Below, one piece after another: positions 33,285-44,451 of a stretch of DNA of 64,000 nucleotides. The notes beneath the pieces were generated by a model that saw nothing but the letters and a program-made list of their open reading frames with translations, searched no databases and was not told where the DNA came from. This DNA comes from JACQPU01 sp039961715 (GTDB taxonomy: Bacteria; Bacteroidota; Ignavibacteria; UBA10030), in assembly GCA_039961715.1 (NCBI GenBank), contig JABRVW010000009.1:1-64000 (forward strand). The letters run 5' to 3'. A program made the position numbers and the translations under genes. Within the stretch, counting starts at the first letter, position 1, and the number at the start of each line of letters is the position of its first letter.

Positions 33285-33427
33285 TGACACCAGGTATGTC
33301 TCTTTATTCAATTTCGTTGCTTTTCTCTGGGTCTTTGTCCGTCGGCCTGTATGCGTATTCTGATCGGTCGGGCGGGCGTCTTGGTGGTTCAATCCCTTTC
33401 TTGAGAAGCGCTCTCTTCAATAGCCTG

Positions 33428-33835
33428 CTAGAGCAGTCTCCTGTGTTCCACAGCGATACAGCGATCCATGACAACCTGCATTCCGTGCTGTTCGGCCATT
33501 GCGGCGGCTTCCTCATGGACCACGTCAAGTTGAAGCCACAGCACTTTTGCTTTGATCTTGATGGCCTCGTCGACGATCCCGGGGACGGCCTCGGACCGCC
33601 GGAACACATCCACAATATCGATCGGGTCGGGGACGGAGACCAGATCCGGATAACAGGTTTTTCCAAGAACCGAGGGATAGCGGGGATTCACCGGATGGAC
33701 GGTATAGCCGCGGTTCAGCAGGAAGCGCATGATGCGGTTTGCATCCCGCGCGGGGTTCTCCGAAGCCCCCACGAGAGCGATGGTTTTCGAGTCCCGGAGT
33801 ATCTTCTCGATGGTTGCGGCGTCCTCGACCGGCAT
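33428..33835 (-). CDS. CoA-binding (YccU-type) Rossmann protein
   Basis: A 135-residue single-domain protein of the CoA_binding family. Seen: IALVGASENPARDANRIMRF (dinucleotide/CoA loop), GYTVHPVNPRYPSVLG, PDPIDIVDVFRRSEAVPGIV and a terminal MDRCIAVEHRRL with the conserved Cys. The family binds coenzyme A in vitro; its cell function is unknown. It lies 70 bases downstream of gcvP on the same strand and may be the tail of that long transcript. Confidence 0.9.
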   Translation of the reverse strand: MPVEDAATIEKILRDSKTIALVGASENPARDANRIMRFLLNRGYTVHPVNPRYPSVLGKTCYPDLVSVPDPIDIVDVFRRSEAVPGIVDEAIKIKAKVLWLQLDVVHEEAAAMAEQHGMQVVMDRCIAVEHRRLL

Positions 33836-33905
33836 TGTTGGTCACCCTAAGATAAAGGCCCATATCATGAGGGTTTGATCAGGAAGATGTCGGGCTTCAG
33901 CATGG

Positions 33906-36796
<2,891 letters not shown>

Positions 36797-36800
<4 letters not shown>

Positions 36801-37642
36801 GATTTGGTCATCTTCGGTTGAAAGTGTTCCAGCGCCCGGGCGGCCGCTGCCTGTTCTGCCTCCTTTTTGCTCTTGCCAAACCCCACTCCGCAGCGCTCCT
36901 GTCCCACGAACACCTCGATTGTAAAGCGGCGGTCGTGATCCGGCCCTTCTTCACGGAGGATCACATAGCGCGGGATGCCGAGCCCTTCTGCCTGGGCGTA
37001 CTCGAGGAGAGCACTCTTGTAATTGTCATCGGTCAGGGCTTCCTTGAGCGTCTGCGATCCAAGCAGAGTCCGTTCGACAAAGGCCCGTGCCCCCTCGATC
37101 CCGCCGTCGAGATACAGAGCCCCGATGATGGCCTCGAATGCGTCTGAGAGGATCGATTCCGATCCGTGATCCAGCGATTGCGCCGCGCTGGCGCTTAGGA
37201 GCAGGAAATCGGCCAGCTGAAGATCCCGGGAGGCTTGCGCGAGAATCTTCCGGTTCACGAGCCGCGAACGCAGTTTGGTCAGATCGCCCTCCTCCATATC
37301 CGGGTTGGTGGAATGAAGGTGCTCAGCGACCAGAAAATTCAGAACGGCGTCGCCCAGGAACTCCAGGCGTTCGTTGGAGTTCCAGCGTTCATTCAGTTGA
37401 GGGAGATACGACCGGTGAAGAAGTGCCTCGATGAACAGGCGCGGGTCATGGGCTGTGTACCCGATCGTCCGCTGGAATCTGCGGAAGTCGAGCTGTTCCC
37501 GGATCGGTGGAGGAAGATTTTCAAATCCGGAAAAGCCGTTGTTCGGTTTTCCCCGCCTCGCGGTCACCCTTGGGGGTTTCGAGGAAAACCCCGACGTCTT
37601 CCGGGCAAACAAGCCGAGGACGGCCTTTACAACGTTTCGCAC
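36797..37642 (-). CDS. rnc: Ribonuclease III
   Basis: Cuts double-stranded RNA in rRNA and mRNA processing. The 281-residue protein has a basic N-terminal extension of about 50 residues, then the catalytic domain with signature NERLEFLGDAVLNF and the second acidic site SDAFEAIIGALYLDGG. A C-terminal double-stranded RNA-binding domain (SALLEYAQAEG to EQAAAARALEHF) follows. It sits 28 bases after fabF, the common acpP-fabF-rnc order, and overlaps gcvP. Very secure call. Confidence 0.97.
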
Positions 37643-37670
37643 ATTGTTCCCGCCTCCTCCAGAAAATCCG

Positions 37671-38930
37671 TCAGGAACGGAACTTCCTGAAGAGGATCGA
37701 TGCGTTATGCCCGCCGAATCCGAACGTATTGCTGATTGCTGCAGGGACTTCCCGGGCTTGAGCCCTGTTGGGAATGTAATCCAGGTCGCATTCAGGATCG
37801 GGTGTTTCGTAATTGATGGTCGGGTGCACCTTGTTTTCGTACACCGACATCACGGTGGCGACCGCCTCCACGGCCCCTGCAGCGCCGAGGAGGTGGCCGA
37901 TCATGGATTTTGTTGAATTGACTGCCATCTTCTTTGCATGTTCGCCAAACACGGTCTTGATGGCAGCGGTCTCTGCTTTGTCTCCCACGGGGGTCGATGT
38001 ACCGTGTGTGTTGATGTACGCAACCTCATCGGCCTGGATTCCTGCGTCTGCGACGGCCAGACGCATTGCGCGAACGGCCCCCTCGCCGCCCGGCGCCGGC
38101 TCTGTGATGTGATGCGCGTCAGCGGTGAATCCGATTCCCCCAAGCTCCGCATAAATCCGGGCGTTGCGTCTGAAAGCATGTCCGAGTTCCTCAAGAACGA
38201 GAATCGCTGCGCCTTCCCCCATGACAAACCCGTCCCGGTCCTTGTCAAACGGCCGACTGGCTTTCCCGGGAGCGTCATTCCGGGTGGACATCGCCTTCAT
38301 TGCATTAAAACCGCCGATGCCCATGGGACAGATGGCCGCTTCAGCGCCGCCGGTGAGCATGAAATCCGCGTCGCCCCGCTGAATGAGGATTGCCGCGTCA
38401 CCGATGGCATGGGACGAGGTCGCGCAGGCTGAGGTGGTTGCATAATTGGGGCCTTTGAGACCATGTCGCATTGAAATTCGCCCCGGCGCAATGTCCGAAA
38501 TCATCATCGGAATGAAGAACGGGCTGATTCTGTGCGGCCCCTTGGTCTCCCAGATCGTCTCCTGCTGTTTGTGGTACGTCCACATCCCGCCGATACCGGA
38601 GCCCACGATGACACCGCCCCTGAGACGATCCACCTTCTCAAGATCCAAACCGGCGTCCTTGAGGGCCGCGTCTGCCGCCACGATCGCGAACTGCGTGAAC
38701 CGGTCGCACCTCTGGGCGAGCTTGCGGTCCATGAAGGCGAGCGGATCGAATCCCTTCACCTCGCACGCGAATTTCGTATCGTAGCCGCTCGCGTCAAATT
38801 GTGTGATGGGCCCGGCACCGCTTGCGCCGGCCAGCAGGTTCGACCAGAATTCATCCTTCGTCAATCCGATGGGTGTGACCGCACCCATGCCGGTCACCAC
38901 CACGCGCCGCCGTTCACCATTGAAGGGCAT
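37671..38930 (-). CDS. fabF: 3-oxoacyl-ACP synthase II (KASII)
   Basis: Elongating condensing enzyme of type II fatty acid synthesis. The 419 residues show RRVVVTGMGAVTPIGL at the start, the nucleophile in TTSACATSSHAIGDA, and the two catalytic histidines in NTHGTSTPVGD and KSMIGHLLGAAG, making the complete Cys-His-His triad. It ends NTFGFGGHNASILFRKF as expected. It lies 22 bases after acpP and 28 before rnc. Confidence 0.98.
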   Translation of the reverse strand: MPFNGERRRVVVTGMGAVTPIGLTKDEFWSNLLAGASGAGPITQFDASGYDTKFACEVKGFDPLAFMDRKLAQRCDRFTQFAIVAADAALKDAGLDLEKVDRLRGGVIVGSGIGGMWTYHKQQETIWETKGPHRISPFFIPMMISDIAPGRISMRHGLKGPNYATTSACATSSHAIGDAAILIQRGDADFMLTGGAEAAICPMGIGGFNAMKAMSTRNDAPGKASRPFDKDRDGFVMGEGAAILVLEELGHAFRRNARIYAELGGIGFTADAHHITEPAPGGEGAVRAMRLAVADAGIQADEVAYINTHGTSTPVGDKAETAAIKTVFGEHAKKMAVNSTKSMIGHLLGAAGAVEAVATVMSVYENKVHPTINYETPDPECDLDYIPNRAQAREVPAAISNTFGFGGHNASILFRKFRS

Positions 38931-38952
38931 GTTCTCGTTCCTGTGTCGGTCC

Positions 38953-39189
38953 TTAAGAAGACTTGGACTTCAGATACTTGATCGCATCGCCAACGGTGGC
39001 GATCTTCTCCGCATCCTCGTCTGGAATCTGGATGTTGAAAGCCTTCTCGAATTCCATCACCAATTCCACGGTGTCAAGGGAATCCGCTCCGAGGTCGTTT
39101 GTGAACGACGCTTCCGGAGTGATCTGACCCTCATCCACACCCAATTTCGAAATGATGATTTCCTTCACCTTCGCATCGATGTCTGCCAT
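38953..39189 (-). CDS. acpP: Acyl carrier protein
   Basis: The carrier for growing acyl chains. The 78-residue acidic protein starts MADIDAKVKEIIISKLG at ATG 39189 and has the phosphopantetheine attachment serine in DLGADSLDTVELVMEFE (Ser37). Upstream in-frame sequence is not ACP and is excluded. It sits between fabG (38 bases) and fabF (22 bases). Confidence 0.98.
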   Translation of the reverse strand: MADIDAKVKEIIISKLGVDEGQITPEASFTNDLGADSLDTVELVMEFEKAFNIQIPDEDAEKIATVGDAIKYLKSKSS

Positions 39190-39227
39190 GACAGGCTCCT
39201 TACTGGATAGTGATGAATGAAAGACGT

Positions 39228-39974
39228 TTACATGACCAAGCCGCCGTCCACACACAGCACCTGGCCCGTGATGTAGGCCGCCGAGGGGGACGACAGGAAT
39301 ACGACTACATGAGCAATATCGTCCGGGGTTCCCATACGCTTCAGAGGAACAAGTCCAAGCAGAGCATCCTTCTGCTGCTGCGTGAGCCTTCCGGTCATAT
39401 CCGTTTCGATGAATCCGGGTGCGACCGCGTTGACCCTGATATTCCGCGAAGCAAGCTCCTTCGCAAGGGTCTTCGTCATGCCGATCATGCCGGCTTTGGC
39501 GGCAGCGTAGTTGGTCTGGCCGGGATTCCCGATGACCCCTGCAATCGAGCTGATGTTCACGATGACACCCTCGCGCTGGCTCATCATCGGCCTGCAGGCC
39601 GCTTTGGAGAAATTGAACGCGCTCTTCAGGTTCGTGTCGATCACCTCGTCCCAATCCTGTTCGCTCATGCGCATCAGGAGCGTATCTCGCGTAATGCCGG
39701 CGTTATTCACCAGAATATCGAGCCGGCCGAATTCCTTGACCACAGATTCGACGACAAGCGACGCATCACCGAAACTGCTCGCGTCCGACTGATAACTGTG
39801 CGTCCTGCGGCCTGCCCCGGTAATGCCCTTCTCGGTTTCCAGAGCGGCTGATGAGGCACTTTTGTACGTGAAGGCGACATCGGCGCCCGCGGCCGCAAGC
39901 GCAAGGGCAATCGCCTTTCCAATTCCGCGCGAGCCGCCTGTAACAAGAGCGACCTTGTTTTCGAGGACTTTCAT
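39228..39974 (-). CDS. fabG: 3-oxoacyl-ACP reductase
   Basis: NADPH-dependent reductase of the fatty acid cycle. The 248-residue short-chain dehydrogenase has the cofactor motif VTGGSRGIGKAIALALA, NNAGITRD, the catalytic Ser in NISSIAGVIGNPGQ, the YxxxK in NYAAAKAGMIG, and ends with the FabG-typical ITGQVLCVDGGLVM. The start overlaps the fabD stop by four bases. Confidence 0.97.
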   Translation of the reverse strand: MKVLENKVALVTGGSRGIGKAIALALAAAGADVAFTYKSASSAALETEKGITGAGRRTHSYQSDASSFGDASLVVESVVKEFGRLDILVNNAGITRDTLLMRMSEQDWDEVIDTNLKSAFNFSKAACRPMMSQREGVIVNISSIAGVIGNPGQTNYAAAKAGMIGMTKTLAKELASRNIRVNAVAPGFIETDMTGRLTQQQKDALLGLVPLKRMGTPDDIAHVVVFLSSPSAAYITGQVLCVDGGLVM

Positions 39975-40909
39975 GCTCCGGCCGTCACCAGATCGGTCAC
40001 TTTTTCAATCCCCTTCACCTGCACGGTCGGATCGATGCGCTTCGTCAGACCCTGGAGAACCTTGCCCGGCCCCACCTCGATGAACTGCACGGCCCCGTCG
40101 GCGATCATGTTCCTGACGCTTTCTTCCCACCGCACAGCGCTGGTCAATTGCCGGTAGAGCAAGGACCGGATCTCGTCCGCCTTGCGGACCGGTTGAGCCG
40201 TGACATTTGAATAAACCGGGATCTCCGCATCGCGTATTGCGGTCTTCTCCAGAGCCACTCTCAGGCCGTCGCCCGCGGAGGCCATGAGAGGCGAATGGAA
40301 AGCCCCGCTTACCTGGAGCTCCTTGGTGAGCTTTGCTCCACGCTTCTTCGCAAGCTCCATTCCCCTGCGCACACCTGCAACACTGCCGGAAATTACAATC
40401 TGACCCGGCGAATTGAGGTTCGCGGGTTGCACGATGCCGTCACCGGACGCCTCCCGGCACACGTCTTCCACAACGGCGGGTTCCAATCCCACCACAGCCG
40501 CCATCGTGCCGGGATTCTCAATGCCGGCCTTCTGCATCAACTCGCCGCGCAGGCGGACGAGGCGGAGACCGTCCTCGAAGCTCAACGCCCCTGCAAAGAC
40601 CAGCGCGGAGTACTCACCCAGCGAGTGGCCCGCCGCCATGCCTGCACGACCCTCAGACAATCCTCCCTGGCCTTTTTCGATCAGGGCAACCAATACCATG
40701 CTGTGCAGGAAAATCGCAGGCTGGGTGTTCCTGGTTTGTCTCAGTTCCTCCTCGGGCCCCTCGAAGCAGATCCTCGACAATGGAAATCCCAACAGCGCAT
40801 CCGCCTTCTCAAAAAGCGCACGCGCTTCCTCGTTCTGCTCGTACAGATCCTTTCCCATTCCCACGTACTGGGATCCCTGGCCCGGAAAGAGATATGCCGT
40901 CGTCGTCAC
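39971..40909 (-). CDS. fabD: Malonyl-CoA:ACP transacylase
   Basis: Loads malonyl groups onto ACP. The 312-residue enzyme shows TTAYLFPGQGSQYVGMG at its N terminus, the nucleophile in AGHSLGEYSAL, the His in VSGAFHSPLM and the C-terminal EVGPGKVLQGL. GTG 40909 is chosen because it overlaps the fabH stop in GTGA and gives the standard FabD N terminus. An in-frame ATG at 40936 would lie inside fabH and add nine residues. It overlaps fabG downstream. Confidence 0.95.
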   Translation of the reverse strand: MTTTAYLFPGQGSQYVGMGKDLYEQNEEARALFEKADALLGFPLSRICFEGPEEELRQTRNTQPAIFLHSMVLVALIEKGQGGLSEGRAGMAAGHSLGEYSALVFAGALSFEDGLRLVRLRGELMQKAGIENPGTMAAVVGLEPAVVEDVCREASGDGIVQPANLNSPGQIVISGSVAGVRRGMELAKKRGAKLTKELQVSGAFHSPLMASAGDGLRVALEKTAIRDAEIPVYSNVTAQPVRKADEIRSLLYRQLTSAVRWEESVRNMIADGAVQFIEVGPGKVLQGLTKRIDPTVQVKGIEKVTDLVTAGA

Positions 40910-41916
40910 GGTTTCTTCGGATTTGCCAGCGACCATTTCATGAGAACCGCACCCCAGGTGTATCCCGCCCCGAAACTCGCCAGAACAATGTTCTGCCCGC
41001 GCTTCAACTTGCCGCACTGCCACCATTCGGAAAGACACATCGGGATCGTGGCAGCCGTGGTGTTTCCATACTTGTCGATGTTGATCATGACCTTTGAGCG
41101 GTCAAGGCCCATCCGGTCCGCCGTTGCATCGATGATGCGCATGTTGGCCTGATGGGGCACCAGCCAGGCAACATCCTCGCTCCGCAAGTTGTTTCGTTTC
41201 ATGATCTCCGCGGCAACCTCGGCCATGCCGATCACCGCCACCTTGAACACGGCCTTGCCGTCCTGACAGAGGTAATGCATCTTTTTGTCGACCGTCTCGT
41301 GCGTCGGCGGATTGAGGCTCCCTCCGCCCAGCATGCACAGGTAATCCCCGCCCGACCCGTCGGTATACAACCGGTGATCGATCAGCCCGTATTCGGGGCC
41401 TTCACTCGGCTCCAGAAGCACGGCCGCGCCTGCATCGCCGAACAAAATGCAGTTGTTCCTGTCCGTGTAATCCACAATACTGCTCATCTTGTCCGCCCCG
41501 ATGACCAGAACCTTCCGGTACGCCCCGCTCTCGATGAACTGCGATCCCAGGACGATCGAGTACAGGAATCCTGAACAAGCGGCAGACACATCGAAGGCCC
41601 ATGCCTTGGATGCGCCGATCCGTTGCTGTACCAAACACCCTGTCGCGGGAAAGAACATATCCGGCGTGACCGTTGCCACGATGATCACCTCGATATCTGC
41701 AGGATCGACGCCGCTGTTCGCCCTGAGGTTTTCAAACGCGCCGACGGCCAGATCCGACGTGGCGCCCTTTTCAAGAATCCGCCGTTCCACAATGCCTGTA
41801 CGCGTGCGAATCCATTCATCGCTCGTGTCGACCATCTTTTCCAGGTCGAAGTTCGAGAGAACCTTGTCGGGTACGTAGTGACCGACGGCGGTGATCGTGG
41901 CTCGGCGTTTGTTCAT
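40906..41916 (-). CDS. fabH: 3-oxoacyl-ACP synthase III (KASIII)
   Basis: Starts fatty acid synthesis by condensing an acyl-CoA with malonyl-ACP. The 336 residues include AVGHYVPDKVLSN, the nucleophilic Cys in FDVSAACSGFLYS, the His in VPHQANMRIID and the Asn in NIDKYGNTTAATIP, so the Cys-His-Asn triad is intact. Whether it prefers acetyl or branched primers cannot be read reliably from sequence. Six bases after plsX and overlapping fabD. Confidence 0.97.
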   Translation of the reverse strand: MNKRRATITAVGHYVPDKVLSNFDLEKMVDTSDEWIRTRTGIVERRILEKGATSDLAVGAFENLRANSGVDPADIEVIIVATVTPDMFFPATGCLVQQRIGASKAWAFDVSAACSGFLYSIVLGSQFIESGAYRKVLVIGADKMSSIVDYTDRNNCILFGDAGAAVLLEPSEGPEYGLIDHRLYTDGSGGDYLCMLGGGSLNPPTHETVDKKMHYLCQDGKAVFKVAVIGMAEVAAEIMKRNNLRSEDVAWLVPHQANMRIIDATADRMGLDRSKVMINIDKYGNTTAATIPMCLSEWWQCGKLKRGQNIVLASFGAGYTWGAVLMKWSLANPKKP

Positions 41917-41922
41917 GGTTGT

Positions 41923-42969
41923 TTACTGATGCGCGGGGATGACGGCATCCGCCGGTCGAACAACGGACCCCGCCAGCATTTCCTGAATATATTGGTTGAC
42001 GTTGGCTTCGGCCACTTCCACGGCCTTCAAAATCATGTTCTTGATCGCCTTCGGCGTCGATTTGCCGTGGCCGATGATGGAAACCCCGTTGACACCAAGC
42101 ACCGGGACGCCACCATATTCTTCATAATCCATCTCCTTAAACACACTCCGCAACGCCCCCCGTACGAGACCCAACATAGCCTTGCGAACGGCGCTTTTCC
42201 CCGCGTAGGCAAACAGCTTTGCCTTGAGAAACGACGGCACACTTTCGCCGAACTTCAGAATGGCATTTCCCACAAATCCATCACACACCACCACACGAAC
42301 CTTCCCGCGCAGAATATCCCTCCCCTCCACATTTCCCACGAAGTTCAGGGGGCCGTTCTTCAAAAGCTGATAGGCTTCCCGAACGACCTCATTGCCTTTC
42401 GACTCCTCTTCGCCGATGTTCAGGAGACCAACGGGCGGATTCTCGTACTTGAAAATCCTGTTTGCATAAATGCTCCCCATCACCGCAAACTCGTAGAGGT
42501 GCTGGGGGCGGCAATCCACATTGGTTCCGGCATCGACCAGGAGACAGACCCCTTCTTCCGACGGAAAAAAAGCTCCGATGGTCGGTCTGCTCACGCCCTT
42601 GATGCGGCCCAGAATGAGCGTCGACGCTGAAAGGACGGCGCCGGTGTTGCCGGCGCTGACAAAGGCGTGCGCCTTCCCATCCTTATGGAGATTCATCCCG
42701 ATGCCGAGGGACGAATTCTTCTTCTGTTTCAGAGCGGCAGTCGGCGAATCATCCATCGTAATCACCTCCGGAGCATGCACAACCGACACCGAAAGGCCAC
42801 GGGTGTCATGTTTCGCAAGCTCGGGCCTGATCTGTTCTTCACGGCCAACGAGGATCACCTCGATCGCCTTGCCTCCCCGAAGGGCATCCAGGGAACCGGC
42901 CACTTCGTTGACGGGGGCAAAATCCCCGCCCATGGCGTCAACCACGATCTTTAACGACGGCGATCCCAT
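41923..42969 (-). CDS. plsX: Phosphate acyltransferase PlsX
   Basis: Makes acyl-phosphate from acyl-ACP for the first step of phospholipid synthesis. The 348-residue protein has the opening KIVVDAMGGDFAP, SAGNTGAVLSASTLILGRI, the central LLVDAGTNVDCRPQHLYEFA and the glycine-rich GVPVLGVNGVSIIGHGKS. It is preceded by rpmF (12 bases) and followed by fabH, the classical yceD-rpmF-plsX-fab order. Confidence 0.97.
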   Translation of the reverse strand: MGSPSLKIVVDAMGGDFAPVNEVAGSLDALRGGKAIEVILVGREEQIRPELAKHDTRGLSVSVVHAPEVITMDDSPTAALKQKKNSSLGIGMNLHKDGKAHAFVSAGNTGAVLSASTLILGRIKGVSRPTIGAFFPSEEGVCLLVDAGTNVDCRPQHLYEFAVMGSIYANRIFKYENPPVGLLNIGEEESKGNEVVREAYQLLKNGPLNFVGNVEGRDILRGKVRVVVCDGFVGNAILKFGESVPSFLKAKLFAYAGKSAVRKAMLGLVRGALRSVFKEMDYEEYGGVPVLGVNGVSIIGHGKSTPKAIKNMILKAVEVAEANVNQYIQEMLAGSVVRPADAVIPAHQ

Positions 42970-42981
42970 GAAGAGAATGAA

Positions 42982-43164
42982 CTAGGATTCGCGGGGAATA
43001 ATAATCGATCGGCCGTTATAGTACCCGCAGTTCGGACATGCCCGGTGGGAAAGCCTTTGTTCGTGGCAATTCGGGCATTCGACGGTGTTCGGAGCAGAAG
43101 CCTTGTAATGAGTCCGGCGTTTCCGGCTTCGCGATTTGGAATGACGTCGTTTCGGATTCGGCAT
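42982..43164 (-). CDS. rpmF: 50S ribosomal protein L32
   Basis: Small ribosomal protein of 60 residues. Basic N terminus MPNPKRRHSKSRSRKRRTHY followed by a four-cysteine zinc ribbon: CPNCHEQRLSHRACPNC. All four cysteines are kept, so this is the zinc-binding form. It lies between yceD (66 bases) and plsX (12 bases). Confidence 0.97.
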   Translation of the reverse strand: MPNPKRRHSKSRSRKRRTHYKASAPNTVECPNCHEQRLSHRACPNCGYYNGRSIIIPRES

Positions 43165-43230
43165 ATCGCACCCTTTCTAAAACCGTGGAAACCCTCCCAA
43201 AGGCCGGGAGTGGCGTGATCATCTGAAACT

Positions 43231-43740
43231 CTAATTTCCCAGGAACCGCTTCAGCTCTGCCCATCGCGGATCCCCTTCCTCTGTCGTGCAAGAGCATGAA
43301 CTTCTGTTGCGGTTGGCGCCGCACACCGGGCATAATCCGGCACAATCTTCCCTGCAGAGGATCTTCAGAGGGAGAGACAGGATCAGAAACTGCCTCACAT
43401 CTTCCCCGAGATCGATGATGTTAGTGTCCGGGGAGAGATATTGGACCTCCTCGAACTCCTGCAGGTCCTCGGGCGACTCCGGGCCCTGAAGATAAACGAC
43501 GGCGTGGCGGGACACAACATCCATGCGAAACGGGTCCAGACACCGGTCGCAAACAAACGAGCCGGATGTTCGTGCTTCGGCCCGCAGGAACATCTGCCTG
43601 CTGGTCTTCTCAACGTCGGCCTCGACGGTGACAACCCTCTCGAACCGCTCGTCGAGCCCGATCTCAGAAGCCTCTGCCGAAAGGGAGTAATGGTGATGAC
43701 CCTCGGACAACCGCGAAATATTGATTCTCAGACTGCTCAC
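43231..43740 (-). CDS. YceD family protein (DUF177)
   Basis: A 169-residue protein of the YceD/DUF177 family, linked to 23S rRNA accumulation in other bacteria and almost always encoded just before rpmF, as here. It has four Cys positions forming two pairs: FVCDRCLDPF in the middle and LKILCREDCAGLCPVCGANRN near the C terminus, a likely metal site. A consensus promoter lies 86 bases upstream, making it the first gene of the long fatty-acid transcript. Confidence 0.92.
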   Translation of the reverse strand: MSSLRINISRLSEGHHHYSLSAEASEIGLDERFERVVTVEADVEKTSRQMFLRAEARTSGSFVCDRCLDPFRMDVVSRHAVVYLQGPESPEDLQEFEEVQYLSPDTNIIDLGEDVRQFLILSLPLKILCREDCAGLCPVCGANRNRSSCSCTTEEGDPRWAELKRFLGN

Positions 43741-43825
43741 CAGGCATCACCCCTTCCCGAGGACCCTTCGGAAATCTCCCCCGGAGTCACAGAAATGGGG
43801 GCATTTTTCGAGAAAAAGCGCTCAA

Positions 43826-43854
43826 AATATAGCGATAAGTGGCGGGATAGTCAA
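43826..43854 (-). promoter_or_regulatory. Promoter for the yceD-rpmF-plsX-fab-rnc-gcvP run
   Basis: On the minus strand TTGACT (43849-43854), a 17-base spacer and TATATT (43826-43831): one mismatch per box from the housekeeping consensus. The predicted leader to yceD is about 78 bases. It lies in the 297-base gap 43741-44037, which otherwise holds only the hairpin at 43982-44004. Confidence 0.75.
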
Positions 43855-43981
43855 GGATGGCGGAAACCTCTGCATTGGGACTGACACAATCGCCGAAATC
43901 CCGGAAAATTGGGTCCACCAATTCCGAAAACTCGGGAAACGCGTAGATCCCGGTGCAGGGACAACGCCCTCCAAGGTCCCC

Positions 43982-44004
43982 GCGGATCCAGGCAAGGAAT
44001 CCGC
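43982..44004 (-). terminator. GC-rich hairpin downstream of the PUR-like gene
   Basis: GCGGATCC (43982-43989) pairs with 43996-44004 across a 6-base loop, with one bulged A. It lies about 35 bases past the DUF3276 stop and before the next promoter, so it could end that transcript, but there is no T-run. Confidence 0.35.
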
Positions 44005-44037
44005 AGGTCGATCTTGCCCTACCCGAACAGCGCGGTC

Positions 44038-44325
44038 TTAAGGTTTTTCCGCTTCTGCCGGTGCCGCAGGTTCAGCGACGCTCGGAAGAAGCTGTTTCTG
44101 AATGTGCTCCACCGTCTCATCGAGCGCATCCAAAAACTTCTGGAAATCCTCCTTATACAGAAAAATCTTGTGCTTCTCGTACTCCTCCTCACCAACCCTC
44201 TTGCTTTCCGTGATGGTGATGTAGAAGTCCTTTTCGGATTTCGTAGACTTCACATCGAAGAAGTAGGTTCGCTTTCCCGCACGAACCCGCTTGGTGAAGA
44301 TTTCATCCTTGTATTGCTGTTCCAA
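44038..44325 (-). CDS. PUR-alpha-like nucleic-acid-binding protein (DUF3276)
   Basis: A 95-residue protein of the PUR/DUF3276 family, small single-stranded nucleic-acid-binding proteins found mainly in Bacteroidota and spirochaetes. Seen: KRTYFFDVKSTKSEKDFYIT, ITESKR and HKIFLYKEDFQKFLDALDE, the beta-beta-beta-alpha PUR repeat, then an Ala/Pro/Glu-rich tail. It starts at TTG 44325 with GGAGG eight bases upstream. It follows the propeller gene by 126 bases, a gap with no promoter I can support. Target RNA or DNA is unknown. Confidence 0.85.
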   Translation of the reverse strand: MEQQYKDEIFTKRVRAGKRTYFFDVKSTKSEKDFYITITESKRVGEEEYEKHKIFLYKEDFQKFLDALDETVEHIQKQLLPSVAEPAAPAEAEKP

Positions 44326-44432
44326 GGGTGTTCCTCCCTGAAATGGATCGTTGATGGGAATGATGTTTGTTCTCCCGGATTCTCTGCCCCTCCCATCGTG
44401 CAGGCAAGGTCCGGGACTGACTCTCTCTGGCT

Positions 44433-44450
44433 GACGGACACAACTCCGTC
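44433..44450. repeat. Small hairpin after the propeller gene
   Basis: GACGGA-CACAAC-TCCGTC: a perfect 6-bp stem with a 6-base loop, starting one base past the stop of the propeller gene. No T-run; terminator function is doubtful. Confidence 0.35.
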
Positions 44451-44451
44451 T

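Noticed and set aside
33194..33427. Additional gene or promoter in the 234-base gap before the barrel-protein gene
   Set aside because: Open frames here are short and low in protein-like composition, and candidate -35/-10 pairs fall in the A-rich array without adequate spacing.
44433..44450. Hairpin after the propeller gene as an intrinsic terminator
   Set aside because: The stem is only six pairs and no T-run follows in the direction of the gene.
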